NCBI GenBank assembly: GCA_002897635.1
Contig: BDTD01000003.1
Location: 1 to 64,000, forward strand
Length of the DNA: 64,000 nucleotides
From: a bacterium BMS3Abin11
GTDB taxonomy: Bacteria; Pseudomonadota; Gammaproteobacteria; BMS3Bbin11
Direction: 5' to 3'
The notes beneath the pieces were generated by a model. That model had not been told where the DNA came from. It ran no database searches and was given only the letters and a program-made list of their open reading frames with translations. A program made the position numbers and the translations under genes. How positions within the stretch are numbered: the stretch's first letter is position 1; every line of letters starts with the position of its first letter. This document shows positions 48,460 to 56,477 of this stretch, piece after piece.

Positions 48460-49422
48460 TTATAAGGCCTCCAGGTGACAGGCCATTTGCCGCTGATCAT
48501 TGATACGCTTCAAGGGAGGTTGCTCCGTGATACAGATCTCACGCCTGAACTCACATCGCTCATGAAAAGCACAGCCGGTGGGCAAATGCTGCATATTCGG
48601 CGGGTTGCCGGGGATGGCGTGCAATGCACGGCTAGTGTCGCCGTCCAGCCGCGGTACGGAATGTAGCAGGCCACGCGTATAAGGATGCTGCGGATCCCTG
48701 AAGATGTCATCGACCGGGGCGTATTCACAAATACGACCGGCATACATGACCAGTACATTATCCGAAATGCCAGCGATAACACCGAGGTCGTGGGTGATCA
48801 TGATGATACTCATGCCCATGTTGGATTGCAGTTCGTTCATGACATCAATGATCTGAGCCTGCACCGTCACATCGAGTGCTGTGGTCGGCTCATCGGCAAT
48901 CAACAGATCCGGCTCGCATAATAATGACATGGCGATCATCACACGCTGACGCATGCCACCGGAAAATTCATGCGGGTAGCGGCCAATACGATTTCTGGCA
49001 TCCGGGATATGTACCGCATCGAGCATCTCGATAGAGCGTTGCCGCGCATCGGCCATACTCATGCCTTTGTGCAGTATCAGCACCTCCGTCATCTGCCGGG
49101 CGATGGTTAAATAACCGTTCAAACAGGTCATCGGATCCTGAAAGATCATTGCCATGCGGTTGCCACGAATCTTGTTGATTTCTTTTGCCGGCAGACCAAT
49201 CAGTTCCTGTCCCTGAAAGCGTGCGCTGCCATCGACCCGGCCATTTGTGGCCAGCAGTCCCATGATGGAAAGCACCAGTTGTGATTTACCCGAACCGGAT
49301 TCACCGACGATGCCCAGAGTTTCGCCTTTCTCTATGGTAAATGAGATGTCATTGACGGCTGACACTTCCCCGTCCATGGTTTTAAAGCGGGTGTTAAGCT
49401 TGTTGACGGTGAGTAGGGACAT
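48460..49422 (-). CDS. oppD: Oligopeptide ABC transporter ATP-binding protein OppD
   Basis: Second ATPase subunit of the importer. The 320-residue protein has Walker A GIVGESGSGKSQLVLSIMG near residue 35, signature FSGGMRQRVMIAMSLL, Walker B LLIADEPTTALD, and the C-terminal cysteine pattern TGCAFHERCEFRREIC. It ends exactly where oppF begins. Confidence 0.92.
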   Translation of the reverse strand: MSLLTVNKLNTRFKTMDGEVSAVNDISFTIEKGETLGIVGESGSGKSQLVLSIMGLLATNGRVDGSARFQGQELIGLPAKEINKIRGNRMAMIFQDPMTCLNGYLTIARQMTEVLILHKGMSMADARQRSIEMLDAVHIPDARNRIGRYPHEFSGGMRQRVMIAMSLLCEPDLLIADEPTTALDVTVQAQIIDVMNELQSNMGMSIIMITHDLGVIAGISDNVLVMYAGRICEYAPVDDIFRDPQHPYTRGLLHSVPRLDGDTSRALHAIPGNPPNMQHLPTGCAFHERCEFRREICITEQPPLKRINDQRQMACHLEAL

Positions 49423-49449
49423 GTCCGGTTTAGCGATTTTTTTCGATTA

Positions 49450-50352
49450 TTATCGGTCTTTCGGATCCAGCGCATCGCGCAGGCCATCACCGATAAAGTT
49501 GAAACAGAACAGCGTGGTGGCAAGAAAGACGGCGGGGAACAGCAGCGCCCACGGTGCGATTTCCATATCCTGCGCACCTTCATTAACCAGTGCCCCCCAG
49601 CTGGTAGCTGGTTCCTGCACGCCCAGCCCGAGGAAGCTTAAAAAAGACTCAACCAGTATTACCTGTGGAATGGTTAATGTGACATATACAACAACGATAC
49701 CGAGCAGGTTGGGCACGATATGCCGCAGAATAATGCGTGGTGTACTGACACCGCAGGCCACCGCTGCCTCGACGAATTCCTTGCGCTTAAGACTCAGGGT
49801 CTGACCGCGCACAATACGTGCCATATCAAGCCAGTTGATGGCACCGATGGCAATAAAAATTAAATAGATGTTGCGGCCAAAAAAGACCATCAAAAGAATC
49901 ACAAAAAACATAAACGGCATGGCGTAGAGGATGTCGACGATGCGCATCATGATGGCATCGGTTTTACCGCCGAGATAACCTGCCGTGGCGCCATAGCTAA
50001 CACCGATGATCAGGCTGACCAGGGTGGCAATGACACCAATCATCAACGACATGCGGCCGCCGTATAGTGTGCGGACAAACAGGTCGCGACCGATAGCATC
50101 CGTACCGAAAATATGGCCATTCGTCCAGCTCGGTGGTGTCGAGATCAGGTCCCAGTCAATCTCATCAAACGTAAATGGACTGAATACTGGGGCAACGATA
50201 ACCATAATAGTAATAATGCCAAGGATTATCAGGCTGGTGATCGCCGCCTTGTTCATCATCAGCCGCTGCATGGCATCACTCCACAGGCTGCGGCCTTTTA
50301 TTTCTACCTTGTCTTCCAGTGACGGCAGGACATTGATGTCCTGGGCAGTCAT
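49450..50352 (-). CDS. oppC: Oligopeptide ABC transporter permease OppC
   Basis: Inner-membrane permease subunit of 300 residues with six helices. It has an N-terminal OppC_N region (WSDAMQRLMMNKAAITSLII) and the EAA loop EFVEAAVACGVSTPRIILRH near residue 190 that docks on the ATPases. It lies between oppB and oppD on the same strand. Confidence 0.92.
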   Translation of the reverse strand: MTAQDINVLPSLEDKVEIKGRSLWSDAMQRLMMNKAAITSLIILGIITIMVIVAPVFSPFTFDEIDWDLISTPPSWTNGHIFGTDAIGRDLFVRTLYGGRMSLMIGVIATLVSLIIGVSYGATAGYLGGKTDAIMMRIVDILYAMPFMFFVILLMVFFGRNIYLIFIAIGAINWLDMARIVRGQTLSLKRKEFVEAAVACGVSTPRIILRHIVPNLLGIVVVYVTLTIPQVILVESFLSFLGLGVQEPATSWGALVNEGAQDMEIAPWALLFPAVFLATTLFCFNFIGDGLRDALDPKDR

Positions 50353-50370
50353 TTCAGTAGCGAACCCATA

Positions 50371-51300
50371 TCAGTAACGTACCTTCGGGTCGAGCAGGGC
50401 ATAAACGACATCGACGATGATGTTGAAGAAGATTATCAATATGCCATAGAACACCACAACGCCCATCACCAGGGTGTAATCACGGTTCAGCGCGCCCTGC
50501 ACAAAATAGCGCCCGAGCCCGGGAATGCCAAAGATCTGTTCGATGACTACGGAACCGGTGAGGATGCCGGCAGTTGCCGGGCCAAGAAAAGAAACCACCG
50601 GTAGAAGAGCAGGCTTCATGGCATGGCGCAGGATGACAATATGTTCAGGCAGGCCTTTTGCTCGTGCAGTTCGAATGGGATTGCTGCGCAGAACCTCGAT
50701 CATGCTGCTGCGCATCAGGCGCGAGATATAGGCCACATAGGGCAGAGTAAGGGCGATGATGGGAAGTATCATGTTAGCGAATGCACCATCATTCCAGCCA
50801 CCAGCAGGCAGCCATTGTAGATTGACGGCAAACACCAGAATCATCAAGGGCGCAAGCACAAAATTCGGTATTGAAATGCCGGTCATCGCGGTGGCCATAA
50901 CAGCATAATCTACCGCCGTGTTTTGTCGTAATGCCGCAATCGTCCCGAACAGGCCGCCAATAAAAAATGCCAGTATGATCGCCGTGCCACCCAGTCGCAA
51001 TGAGACCGGAAAACCTGCCGCAATCAGTTCATTGACGGTGTAATCCTTGTATTGAAAAGAGGGACCAAAATCACCCCGAGCCAGATCAAAAAGATAGCGT
51101 CCATATTGCTCTATCAGCGGTTCGTCGAGATGGTATTTTTTATCCAGATTAGCCTGAATTTCCGGTGCCAGTGTTTTTTCCGTATCGAATGGACCACCCG
51201 GTGCGGCACGCATCAGAAAAAAAGCCAGCGTCAGCAGAATCAGTAACGTGGGCCAGGCACCAAGGAATCGTCTCAGGGTATAACGAAGCAATGAATACAC
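50371..51300 (-). CDS. oppB: Oligopeptide ABC transporter permease OppB
   Basis: Inner-membrane permease subunit of 309 residues. The N-terminal part (MYSLLRYTLRRFLGAWPTLL) and the EAA-type loop EVLRSNPIRTARAKGLPEH near residue 215 are typical. It is 18 bases upstream of oppC. The 345-base gap between oppB and oppA holds a MITE and another repeat, so transcription from oppA must read through these if they are cotranscribed. Confidence 0.92.
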   Translation of the reverse strand: MYSLLRYTLRRFLGAWPTLLILLTLAFFLMRAAPGGPFDTEKTLAPEIQANLDKKYHLDEPLIEQYGRYLFDLARGDFGPSFQYKDYTVNELIAAGFPVSLRLGGTAIILAFFIGGLFGTIAALRQNTAVDYAVMATAMTGISIPNFVLAPLMILVFAVNLQWLPAGGWNDGAFANMILPIIALTLPYVAYISRLMRSSMIEVLRSNPIRTARAKGLPEHIVILRHAMKPALLPVVSFLGPATAGILTGSVVIEQIFGIPGLGRYFVQGALNRDYTLVMGVVVFYGILIIFFNIIVDVVYALLDPKVRY

Positions 51301-51375
51301 TCATGGTTGAAAATGCGTGGATCGCAGTATAGCAATTTGTGTGTTGATCGGTTGCGTTCTTTTTTATTATTTTTC

Positions 51376-51413
51376 TTGAATTATTCCGTGTTTTTCGTCC
51401 ATGAAGGACGAAA
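51376..51413. repeat. Partial copy of the GCCGTGTTTTTCG repeat
   Basis: TTGAATTATTCCGTGTTTTT followed by CGTCCATGAAGGACGAAAA matches the leader of the repeat at 20491 (TTGAATTGAGCCGTGTTTTT, CGCCCACCAGGGCG). The hairpin CGTCC/GGACG is conserved in form with changed bases in both arms, which suggests a selected structure or an ordinary REP-like family. Confidence 0.55.
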
Positions 51414-51487
51414 AATCAATATCAATTCAGGAAATCGAATAAAAAAAGAATGAAAAAATCAGCCGCACGCCAGCACAAAAAGACTAA

Positions 51488-51645
51488 GGAACCTCTGATT
51501 AATTCGTGAACTCGTATCTCACGCCTAAAATATCCAGTTTTTTCGTTGCAAACCTTCGCAATAGCTAGCTATTACGTGCGATTTGCGCCTTAAACCTGAA
51601 TATTTTAGTCGCAATCTACTTCGTCCAGAATTAATCAGAGGTTCC
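51488..51645. mobile_element. MITE family A, copy 3
   Basis: A 158-bp element with perfect 18-bp ends (GGAACCTCTGATTAATTC and complement) flanked by CTAA on both sides (51484-51487, 51646-51649). The core CCTTCGCAATAGCTAGCTAT (near 51552) is that of copies 1 and 2. The stop codon of oppA lies in the right CTAA. It is the best preserved copy. Confidence 0.85.
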
Positions 51646-53244
51646 CTAATGCTTAACAATCCACAAATTCTTGGTATAAGTATGATCAAGAATATTAGGC
51701 TCATACCCCTTCACATAAGGCTTAATCAAATGCTTCGAAACATAAAAATACAACGGCATAATCGCATGATCTTTCAGCAGCATCCGTTCAGCGGCCTCCA
51801 GGATGCTGCGGCGTTTTTTCATATCACTTTCCGTTGCCGCCTGTTCCAGTAGTTTGTCATATTCCGGGTTGTTGTAGCCGGAATCGTTAATGCCATGATT
51901 GCTTTGCATCAGCTCGGCGAAGGTGAAGGCATCGTTATAATCACCGATCCAGCCACCGCGGAAGACCTGTGTCAGTTTTTTCTGTTTGCGGTTTTGGAGG
52001 AAGACCTTCCATTCTTCGTTGATCAGTTTTGTTTTGACGCCGAGGTTCATTTTCCACATGGCCGAGATAGCAATGGCAACTTTTTTGTGGCCCTCGGAGG
52101 TGTTGTAGCGAATCTCGACAGTTAGTGGGTTGCCTTTACTGTAGCCCGCTTCCCTGTATAGCTGTTTCGCTTTTTTGATGCGCTCAGCCCCGGACAACTC
52201 CGCATAATCGAGTTGCTGGCTTGTGTAGTTGTTAACACCCGGTGGTACCCAGCCATAGGCAGGGATTTCACCTGCTTTGGTAATCTTCTCGGTCAGGATC
52301 TCGCGGTCTACGGCCATAGACAGAGCCTTGCGCAGTTTTAGATTGTCCTTGAAGGGTGGCCGGGTCAGGTTGAATCCATAGTAGTAGGTACCAAGTGTTG
52401 GAGCGATATGAAGCTCACCGGGCAGGTTCTTCTTTATCCAGTTGTACTGGCTGGTGGGTATGCTACCGGTGATATCCACTTCACCTGCACGATAGCGTTT
52501 CAGCTCGGCTGAAGACTCTTCGATGGGTAGATAGATGACCTTCTCGATAATCGTATTGTCATTGTCCCAGTACATGGGGTTGCGCTCCAGTACGACATGG
52601 GATTGCACTACCCATTCCTTGAGGACATAGGCACCGTTACCCACGAGCTTGCCAGGGCGAGAGAACTTGTCGCCATTTTTTTCCACACTTCCCTTATGAA
52701 CAGGGTAGGTGGTTGAGTGGTTGAGTAGCCCCAGCAGGTAGGGTGTGGCGGCTTTCAGTGTAATCTTCAGCGTGCTGTCATCAATGGCTTCAACACCGAG
52801 GCTGTCAACGGGCTTTTTTCCTGCGATGATGGCTTCTGCATTTAAAATGGGTGCCAGTATCTGAGAGTACTGCGAGCCAGTAGCCGGGTCGACCGAGCGC
52901 CGTAGCCCATATACAAAATCACCTGCCGTGACCGGGTCGCCATTCGACCACCTGGCATTCTTACGCATTTTAAAGGTATAGACCTTCCCATCATCACTGA
53001 TCTCCCACGATTCCGCCGCACCGGGTATAACAGTCCCGTCCGGTTTTTCTATCGTCAGCCCCTCATAAAGATCACGCAGGATATTTGATGCCGGGACACC
53101 TTCAGCCTTATGGGGATCGAGAGTCTGTACCTCGGAGCCGTTGCCGCGACGCAATACTTGCTCCGCAGCAAGATTATCGGGTTTGGCAAAAGTGGCCTGG
53201 CTGACAGCCAGCAGGCAGAGAGAAAGGAAAAGTCTTTTGAGCAT
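51646..53244 (-). CDS. oppA: Oligopeptide-binding protein OppA
   Basis: Periplasmic binding protein of the peptide importer. The 532-residue protein has a signal peptide (MLKRLFLSLCLLAVSQATFA) and the SBP family 5 fold: SEVQTLDPHKAEGVPASNIL near residue 36, AESWEISDDGKVYTFKMRKN near 80, WSNGDPVTAGDFVYGLRRS near 100. Its stop TAG is formed by the duplicated target bases of the adjacent MITE, which inserted exactly at the gene end. The C terminus looks normal. Confidence 0.93.
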   Translation of the reverse strand: MLKRLFLSLCLLAVSQATFAKPDNLAAEQVLRRGNGSEVQTLDPHKAEGVPASNILRDLYEGLTIEKPDGTVIPGAAESWEISDDGKVYTFKMRKNARWSNGDPVTAGDFVYGLRRSVDPATGSQYSQILAPILNAEAIIAGKKPVDSLGVEAIDDSTLKITLKAATPYLLGLLNHSTTYPVHKGSVEKNGDKFSRPGKLVGNGAYVLKEWVVQSHVVLERNPMYWDNDNTIIEKVIYLPIEESSAELKRYRAGEVDITGSIPTSQYNWIKKNLPGELHIAPTLGTYYYGFNLTRPPFKDNLKLRKALSMAVDREILTEKITKAGEIPAYGWVPPGVNNYTSQQLDYAELSGAERIKKAKQLYREAGYSKGNPLTVEIRYNTSEGHKKVAIAISAMWKMNLGVKTKLINEEWKVFLQNRKQKKLTQVFRGGWIGDYNDAFTFAELMQSNHGINDSGYNNPEYDKLLEQAATESDMKKRRSILEAAERMLLKDHAIMPLYFYVSKHLIKPYVKGYEPNILDHTYTKNLWIVKH

Positions 53245-53266
53245 GGTTCAAACCAGAAAGGAAATG

Positions 53267-53305
53267 AAGTTTTACGTTTTACGGTTTATGATTTACGTAA
53301 AACTT
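53267..53305. terminator. Hairpin at the end of htpG
   Basis: AAGTTTTACGT (53267-53277) and ACGTAAAACTT (53295-53305) are perfect complements around a 17-base loop. The stem overlaps the htpG stop codon. It is AT-rich and lacks a T run, so termination is possible but unproved. Confidence 0.45.
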
Positions 53306-55172
53306 AGCTTGCTAACTTACTTGTTAGCAGCTTGTTTATCCGCCTAACATAATCCGCCGGAGCCTCCAGCTTGCCCCCTTCACTCAACAATGCCTGATCG
53401 TAGAGCACCTGGGACCAGTCTTCCAGCTCGTCTTGATGCTCATCCATATAGCTGATCAGGTCATGTTCCGGGTTGATTTCCATGATCGGTGCGCTGCCTG
53501 GAATCTCCTGTCCCATAGACTTCATGAGACGCTCCATATTGGCGCCGATATCATTTTCATCCGCCACAAGGCAGGAAGGAGAGTCCGTCAAGCGGGTGCT
53601 GATACGTACTTCCTTGACCCGGTCACCGAGGGCCGTCGCGATACCCTCGATCAGCTTCTTGAGTTTTTTCTCAGTTGCCTTCTTTTCTTTTTTTGTTTCA
53701 CTGTCATCAAGTTCCAGACCGCCTTTTGCGACTGATTTCAGTGACTTTTTCTTGTATTCGATCAGATGGTTAACCACCCATTCATCTATCGGATCACTCA
53801 GAAGCAGTACTTCGATACCTTTCTTACGGAAGATCTCCAGATGAGGAGAAGTAGCTGCCGCCTTCCAGGTGTCGGCGGTGACATAGTAGATCTCTTTTTG
53901 ATCATCTTGCATACGCGAGATGTAGTCATCCAGCGAGACGTTCTGTGTGTCCTCATCGTAATGCGTGCTGGCAAAGCGCAGCAACTCGGCAACCTTTTCC
54001 TTATTTTCGTGGTCATCCACGACGCCTTCTTTGATTATCTTGCCAAATTCCTTCCAGAAGTTGGCATATTTTTCAGGTTTTTTGTCTGCGGTCTTTTTCA
54101 GTTCACCAAGAACCTTCTTTACCAGTGCTGAACGTATGGTATCAATGGCACGGTTCTTCTGCAGGAATTCGCGCGAGACATTCAGTGGCAGGTCGGCAGA
54201 ATCCACCAGTCCTTTAACAAAGCGCAGATAAGGCGGCATCAGGTGTTCGGCATCATCCATAATGAAGATGCGACGCACATACAATTTCAGCCCCTTGCGG
54301 TGTTCACGATCCCAGATGTCATACGGGGCTTTAGACGGGATATAAAGCAGGGAGGTATATTCGAGTTTGCCCTCTACATGGTTATGCAGCACCGACATAG
54401 GGGGTTCCGGGTCATAGGACAGCGTGGTGTAGAAGTTATTATATTCTTCTTCAGAAATATCACTTTTAGCCCGTGCCCATAGTGCCGCACCTTTGTTGAT
54501 TTGTTCCAGCTCATCCTTTTCCTCATCCATTTTCATACGGATGGGCAGGGTGATGTGATCGGAATATTTTTCTATGATGCTACGCAGACGGAAGGTTTCC
54601 AGGAACTCGTTTTCGTCTTCACGCAAATGCAGGGTGATGCTGGTGCCACGATTATCACGCTTGGTCGACTCAAGCTGATATTCACCTTCGCCGTTAGAGG
54701 TCCAGATGATAGCTGAATCTGCAGGCTCACCGGCCCGACGGGATTCAACAGTCACCTTGTCTGCCACCATAAACACGGAATAGAAACCGACACCAAACTG
54801 GCCGATCATAGTGGCATCTTTGGCTTCATCGCCGCTTAGAGACTCTACAAACTGTTGGGTGCCAGAACTGGCGATCATACCCAGATTATCGATCACCTCA
54901 TCGTGGTTCATGCCGATACCATTATCCACAATGGTCAGGGTATGGGCATCTTTGTCGACAGTTATGGTGATGGCGAGTTCTTCACCATCTTCCATTAAAG
55001 AGGCATCTTGTACAGACGAAAAACGCAGCCTGTCGCAGGCATCCGATGAGTTAGCGATCAGTTCACGCAGGAAGATTTCCTTGTGTGAATAAAGAGAGTG
55101 GATCATAAGGTGCAGCAGCTGCTGCACTTCGGTTTGAAAACTGTGGGTTTCTGCTTTGGCTTTCTTGGCCAT
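53304..55172 (-). CDS. htpG: Chaperone protein HtpG (Hsp90)
   Basis: HtpG is the bacterial Hsp90, an ATP-dependent dimeric chaperone. The 622-residue protein has the GHKL ATP site: EIFLRELIANSSDACDRLRF, DNGIGM and GQFGVGFYSVFMVAD in the first 140 residues. The middle domain has DLPLNVSREFLQ and there is a C-terminal dimerisation domain. ATG at 55172 is chosen because GAGGA lies seven bases upstream and the product then starts MAKKAKAETHSF. An ATG at 55196 would add eight residues. Confidence 0.95.
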   Translation of the reverse strand: MAKKAKAETHSFQTEVQQLLHLMIHSLYSHKEIFLRELIANSSDACDRLRFSSVQDASLMEDGEELAITITVDKDAHTLTIVDNGIGMNHDEVIDNLGMIASSGTQQFVESLSGDEAKDATMIGQFGVGFYSVFMVADKVTVESRRAGEPADSAIIWTSNGEGEYQLESTKRDNRGTSITLHLREDENEFLETFRLRSIIEKYSDHITLPIRMKMDEEKDELEQINKGAALWARAKSDISEEEYNNFYTTLSYDPEPPMSVLHNHVEGKLEYTSLLYIPSKAPYDIWDREHRKGLKLYVRRIFIMDDAEHLMPPYLRFVKGLVDSADLPLNVSREFLQKNRAIDTIRSALVKKVLGELKKTADKKPEKYANFWKEFGKIIKEGVVDDHENKEKVAELLRFASTHYDEDTQNVSLDDYISRMQDDQKEIYYVTADTWKAAATSPHLEIFRKKGIEVLLLSDPIDEWVVNHLIEYKKKSLKSVAKGGLELDDSETKKEKKATEKKLKKLIEGIATALGDRVKEVRISTRLTDSPSCLVADENDIGANMERLMKSMGQEIPGSAPIMEINPEHDLISYMDEHQDELEDWSQVLYDQALLSEGGKLEAPADYVRRINKLLTSKLAS

Positions 55173-55344
55173 GTATCTATCCTCGGGTGACATCAAATTA
55201 GCTGGATAAGGTGATATATAGCGTCAATGATGGCAAATTCAAGGAAGTTTTGGGTCATTTTTCGCATTGACCTGAGACAGCACAAAAAGTATAGTCTCGC
55301 TCCGTCCTTCCGGCTGCCATTTGGCTGGCCAGATGGGTAGAAAA

Positions 55345-55421
55345 CGGGGTATAGCGCAGTCTGGTAGCGCGCCTGCTTTGGGAGCAGGATGTCGGGAGTT
55401 CGAATCTCTCTACCCCGACCA
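55345..55421 (+). tRNA. tRNA-Pro (UGG)
   Basis: 77-nt cloverleaf with acceptor CGGGGTA/TACCCCG, D arm with GCGC/GCGC, anticodon loop TTTGGGA (anticodon TGG), T loop GTTCGAATC and encoded CCA. All stems pair. Confidence 0.96.
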
Positions 55422-55495
55422 GATTTATCAGAGCTGTCGGGCTAACAGGTGACTGAAAACGCGGCAGTCTAAATATGATAATGTAGTGCCGCAAG

Positions 55496-55892
55496 GCGCC
55501 CGTAGCTCAACCGGATAGAGCAACGGCCTTCAGCTGACACCTGATTGATCTTTGATTCATCGTTGATTGATTGGGTTTGTTGCTTAGGAGCCTTCGCCTG
55601 GAAACAGAACGGGCGAAGTGGAGGATACTGTATCGGTGAAACCTTACGTGCAAACGTTGGCAATACCGAGGAAACCGGTGGCCAGATGGTAATACCTGAC
55701 AGCCATACCTGATCGAATGAGCGCAAGCTGGTAGAACAGGGAAAGGAAACGCCGGGATCCGTAGAGACTATACGTGTCCCACCTGAGATGGTGAAGATAT
55801 AGTCCAGACCACAAACACCTGCGGGTGGCAGTGAAAACTGTAGTGGTAAGCTAAGCCGTAGGTTAGAGGTTCGAGTCCTCTCGGGCGCACCA
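55496..55892 (+). tRNA. tRNA-Arg (UCU), interrupted by a group I intron
   Basis: Exon 1 (55496-55530, 35 nt) and exon 2 (55851-55892, 42 nt) join to a 77-nt tRNA with acceptor GCGCCCG/CGGGCGC, D arm GCTC/GAGC, anticodon stem ACGGC/GCCGT, anticodon loop CTTCTAA (anticodon TCT), T loop GTTCGAGTC and encoded ACCA. This matches E. coli argU in layout. The intron splits the anticodon between positions 34 and 35. Without splicing no functional tRNA is formed. Confidence 0.93.
55531..55850 (+). ncRNA. Group I intron (subgroup IC3-like) in tRNA-Arg
   Basis: 320-nt intron with the exon 1 end U and intron end G required by group I chemistry. The guide is GAG (55588-55590), pairing with the exon end CUU as U.G, U-A, C-G. 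Just 5' of it, GCTTAG (55582-55587) is perfectly complementary to the exon 2 start CTAAGC (P10). P2 is CCTTCGCC/GGGCGAAG (55591 and 55611). The core has CGGTGAAACCTTACG, GGCAATACCGAG, the R segment GTAGAGACTATACG (55761 on) and the S segment GTGAAGATATAGTCC (55791 on), which form P7. All parts follow the Azoarcus tRNA-Ile intron in order. No protein is encoded, so splicing is probably autocatalytic (inference). Confidence 0.92.
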
Positions 55893-55917
55893 TTTTTTTG
55901 GTGCCAGAAAAGTTTAT

Positions 55918-55994
55918 GGTGAGCGTAGCTCAGTTGGTAGAGCCCCGGATTGTGATTCCGGCCGTCGTGGGTTCGAGTCCCATCGTTCACCCCA
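55918..55994 (+). tRNA. tRNA-His (GUG)
   Basis: 77 nt counting the extra 5' G (position -1) opposite C73. Acceptor GTGAGCG/CGTTCAC (one G-T pair), anticodon loop TTGTGAT (anticodon GTG), T loop GTTCGAGTC, encoded CCA. Confidence 0.96.
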
Positions 55995-56021
55995 TTTTAT
56001 TTTGTGATATAGAAGTAACAC

Positions 56022-56097
<76 letters not shown>

Positions 56098-56106
56098 TAT
56101 AAAACA

Positions 56107-56140
56107 AAGGGTTGCAGTGCTTCACTGTAACCCTTATTTA
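56107..56140 (+). terminator. Terminator of the tRNA cluster
   Basis: AAGGGTTGCAGTG (56107-56119) pairs with CACTGTAACCCTT (56123-56135), with one mismatch, around a CTT loop and is followed by ATTTA. The stem is strong. This is the probable end of the tRNA operon transcript. The remaining bases to 56477 hold no gene. Confidence 0.75.
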
Positions 56141-56477
56141 TGCCAGACAGCACATAGACAGCACGCCGATTTCCGGCCTTATCCATCACCGAGAACTCAG
56201 TGCGAAAACAAAACGCTCTGTTTGCGTGAACTGATTCCCCAAAACTAGCTGATCTCTGGCAAGTTCTTGTAAGTGATTCTCATCTTGAGTGATCTGCTTA
56301 CAGTTTTGCACTCAGATCTTCCTGAGTTCCAAACACTCCCCCCGTCAATCCAAAAGAGGGGGAGGATGAAAGTGTGGCCTCAGGGTAAATTACGTCAGTC
56401 ATCACCCCCATTGCCGTTGTTTGATCACGCTGATACCGGTATTCTTGTAAGGGTAATAAGTAGGAGTGCCTTACATT

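Noticed and set aside
55469-55990. Reverse-strand open frame across the intron, a possible homing endonuclease
   Set aside because: It covers two tRNA exons and tRNA-His in antisense and shows no LAGLIDADG, HNH or GIY-YIG motif.
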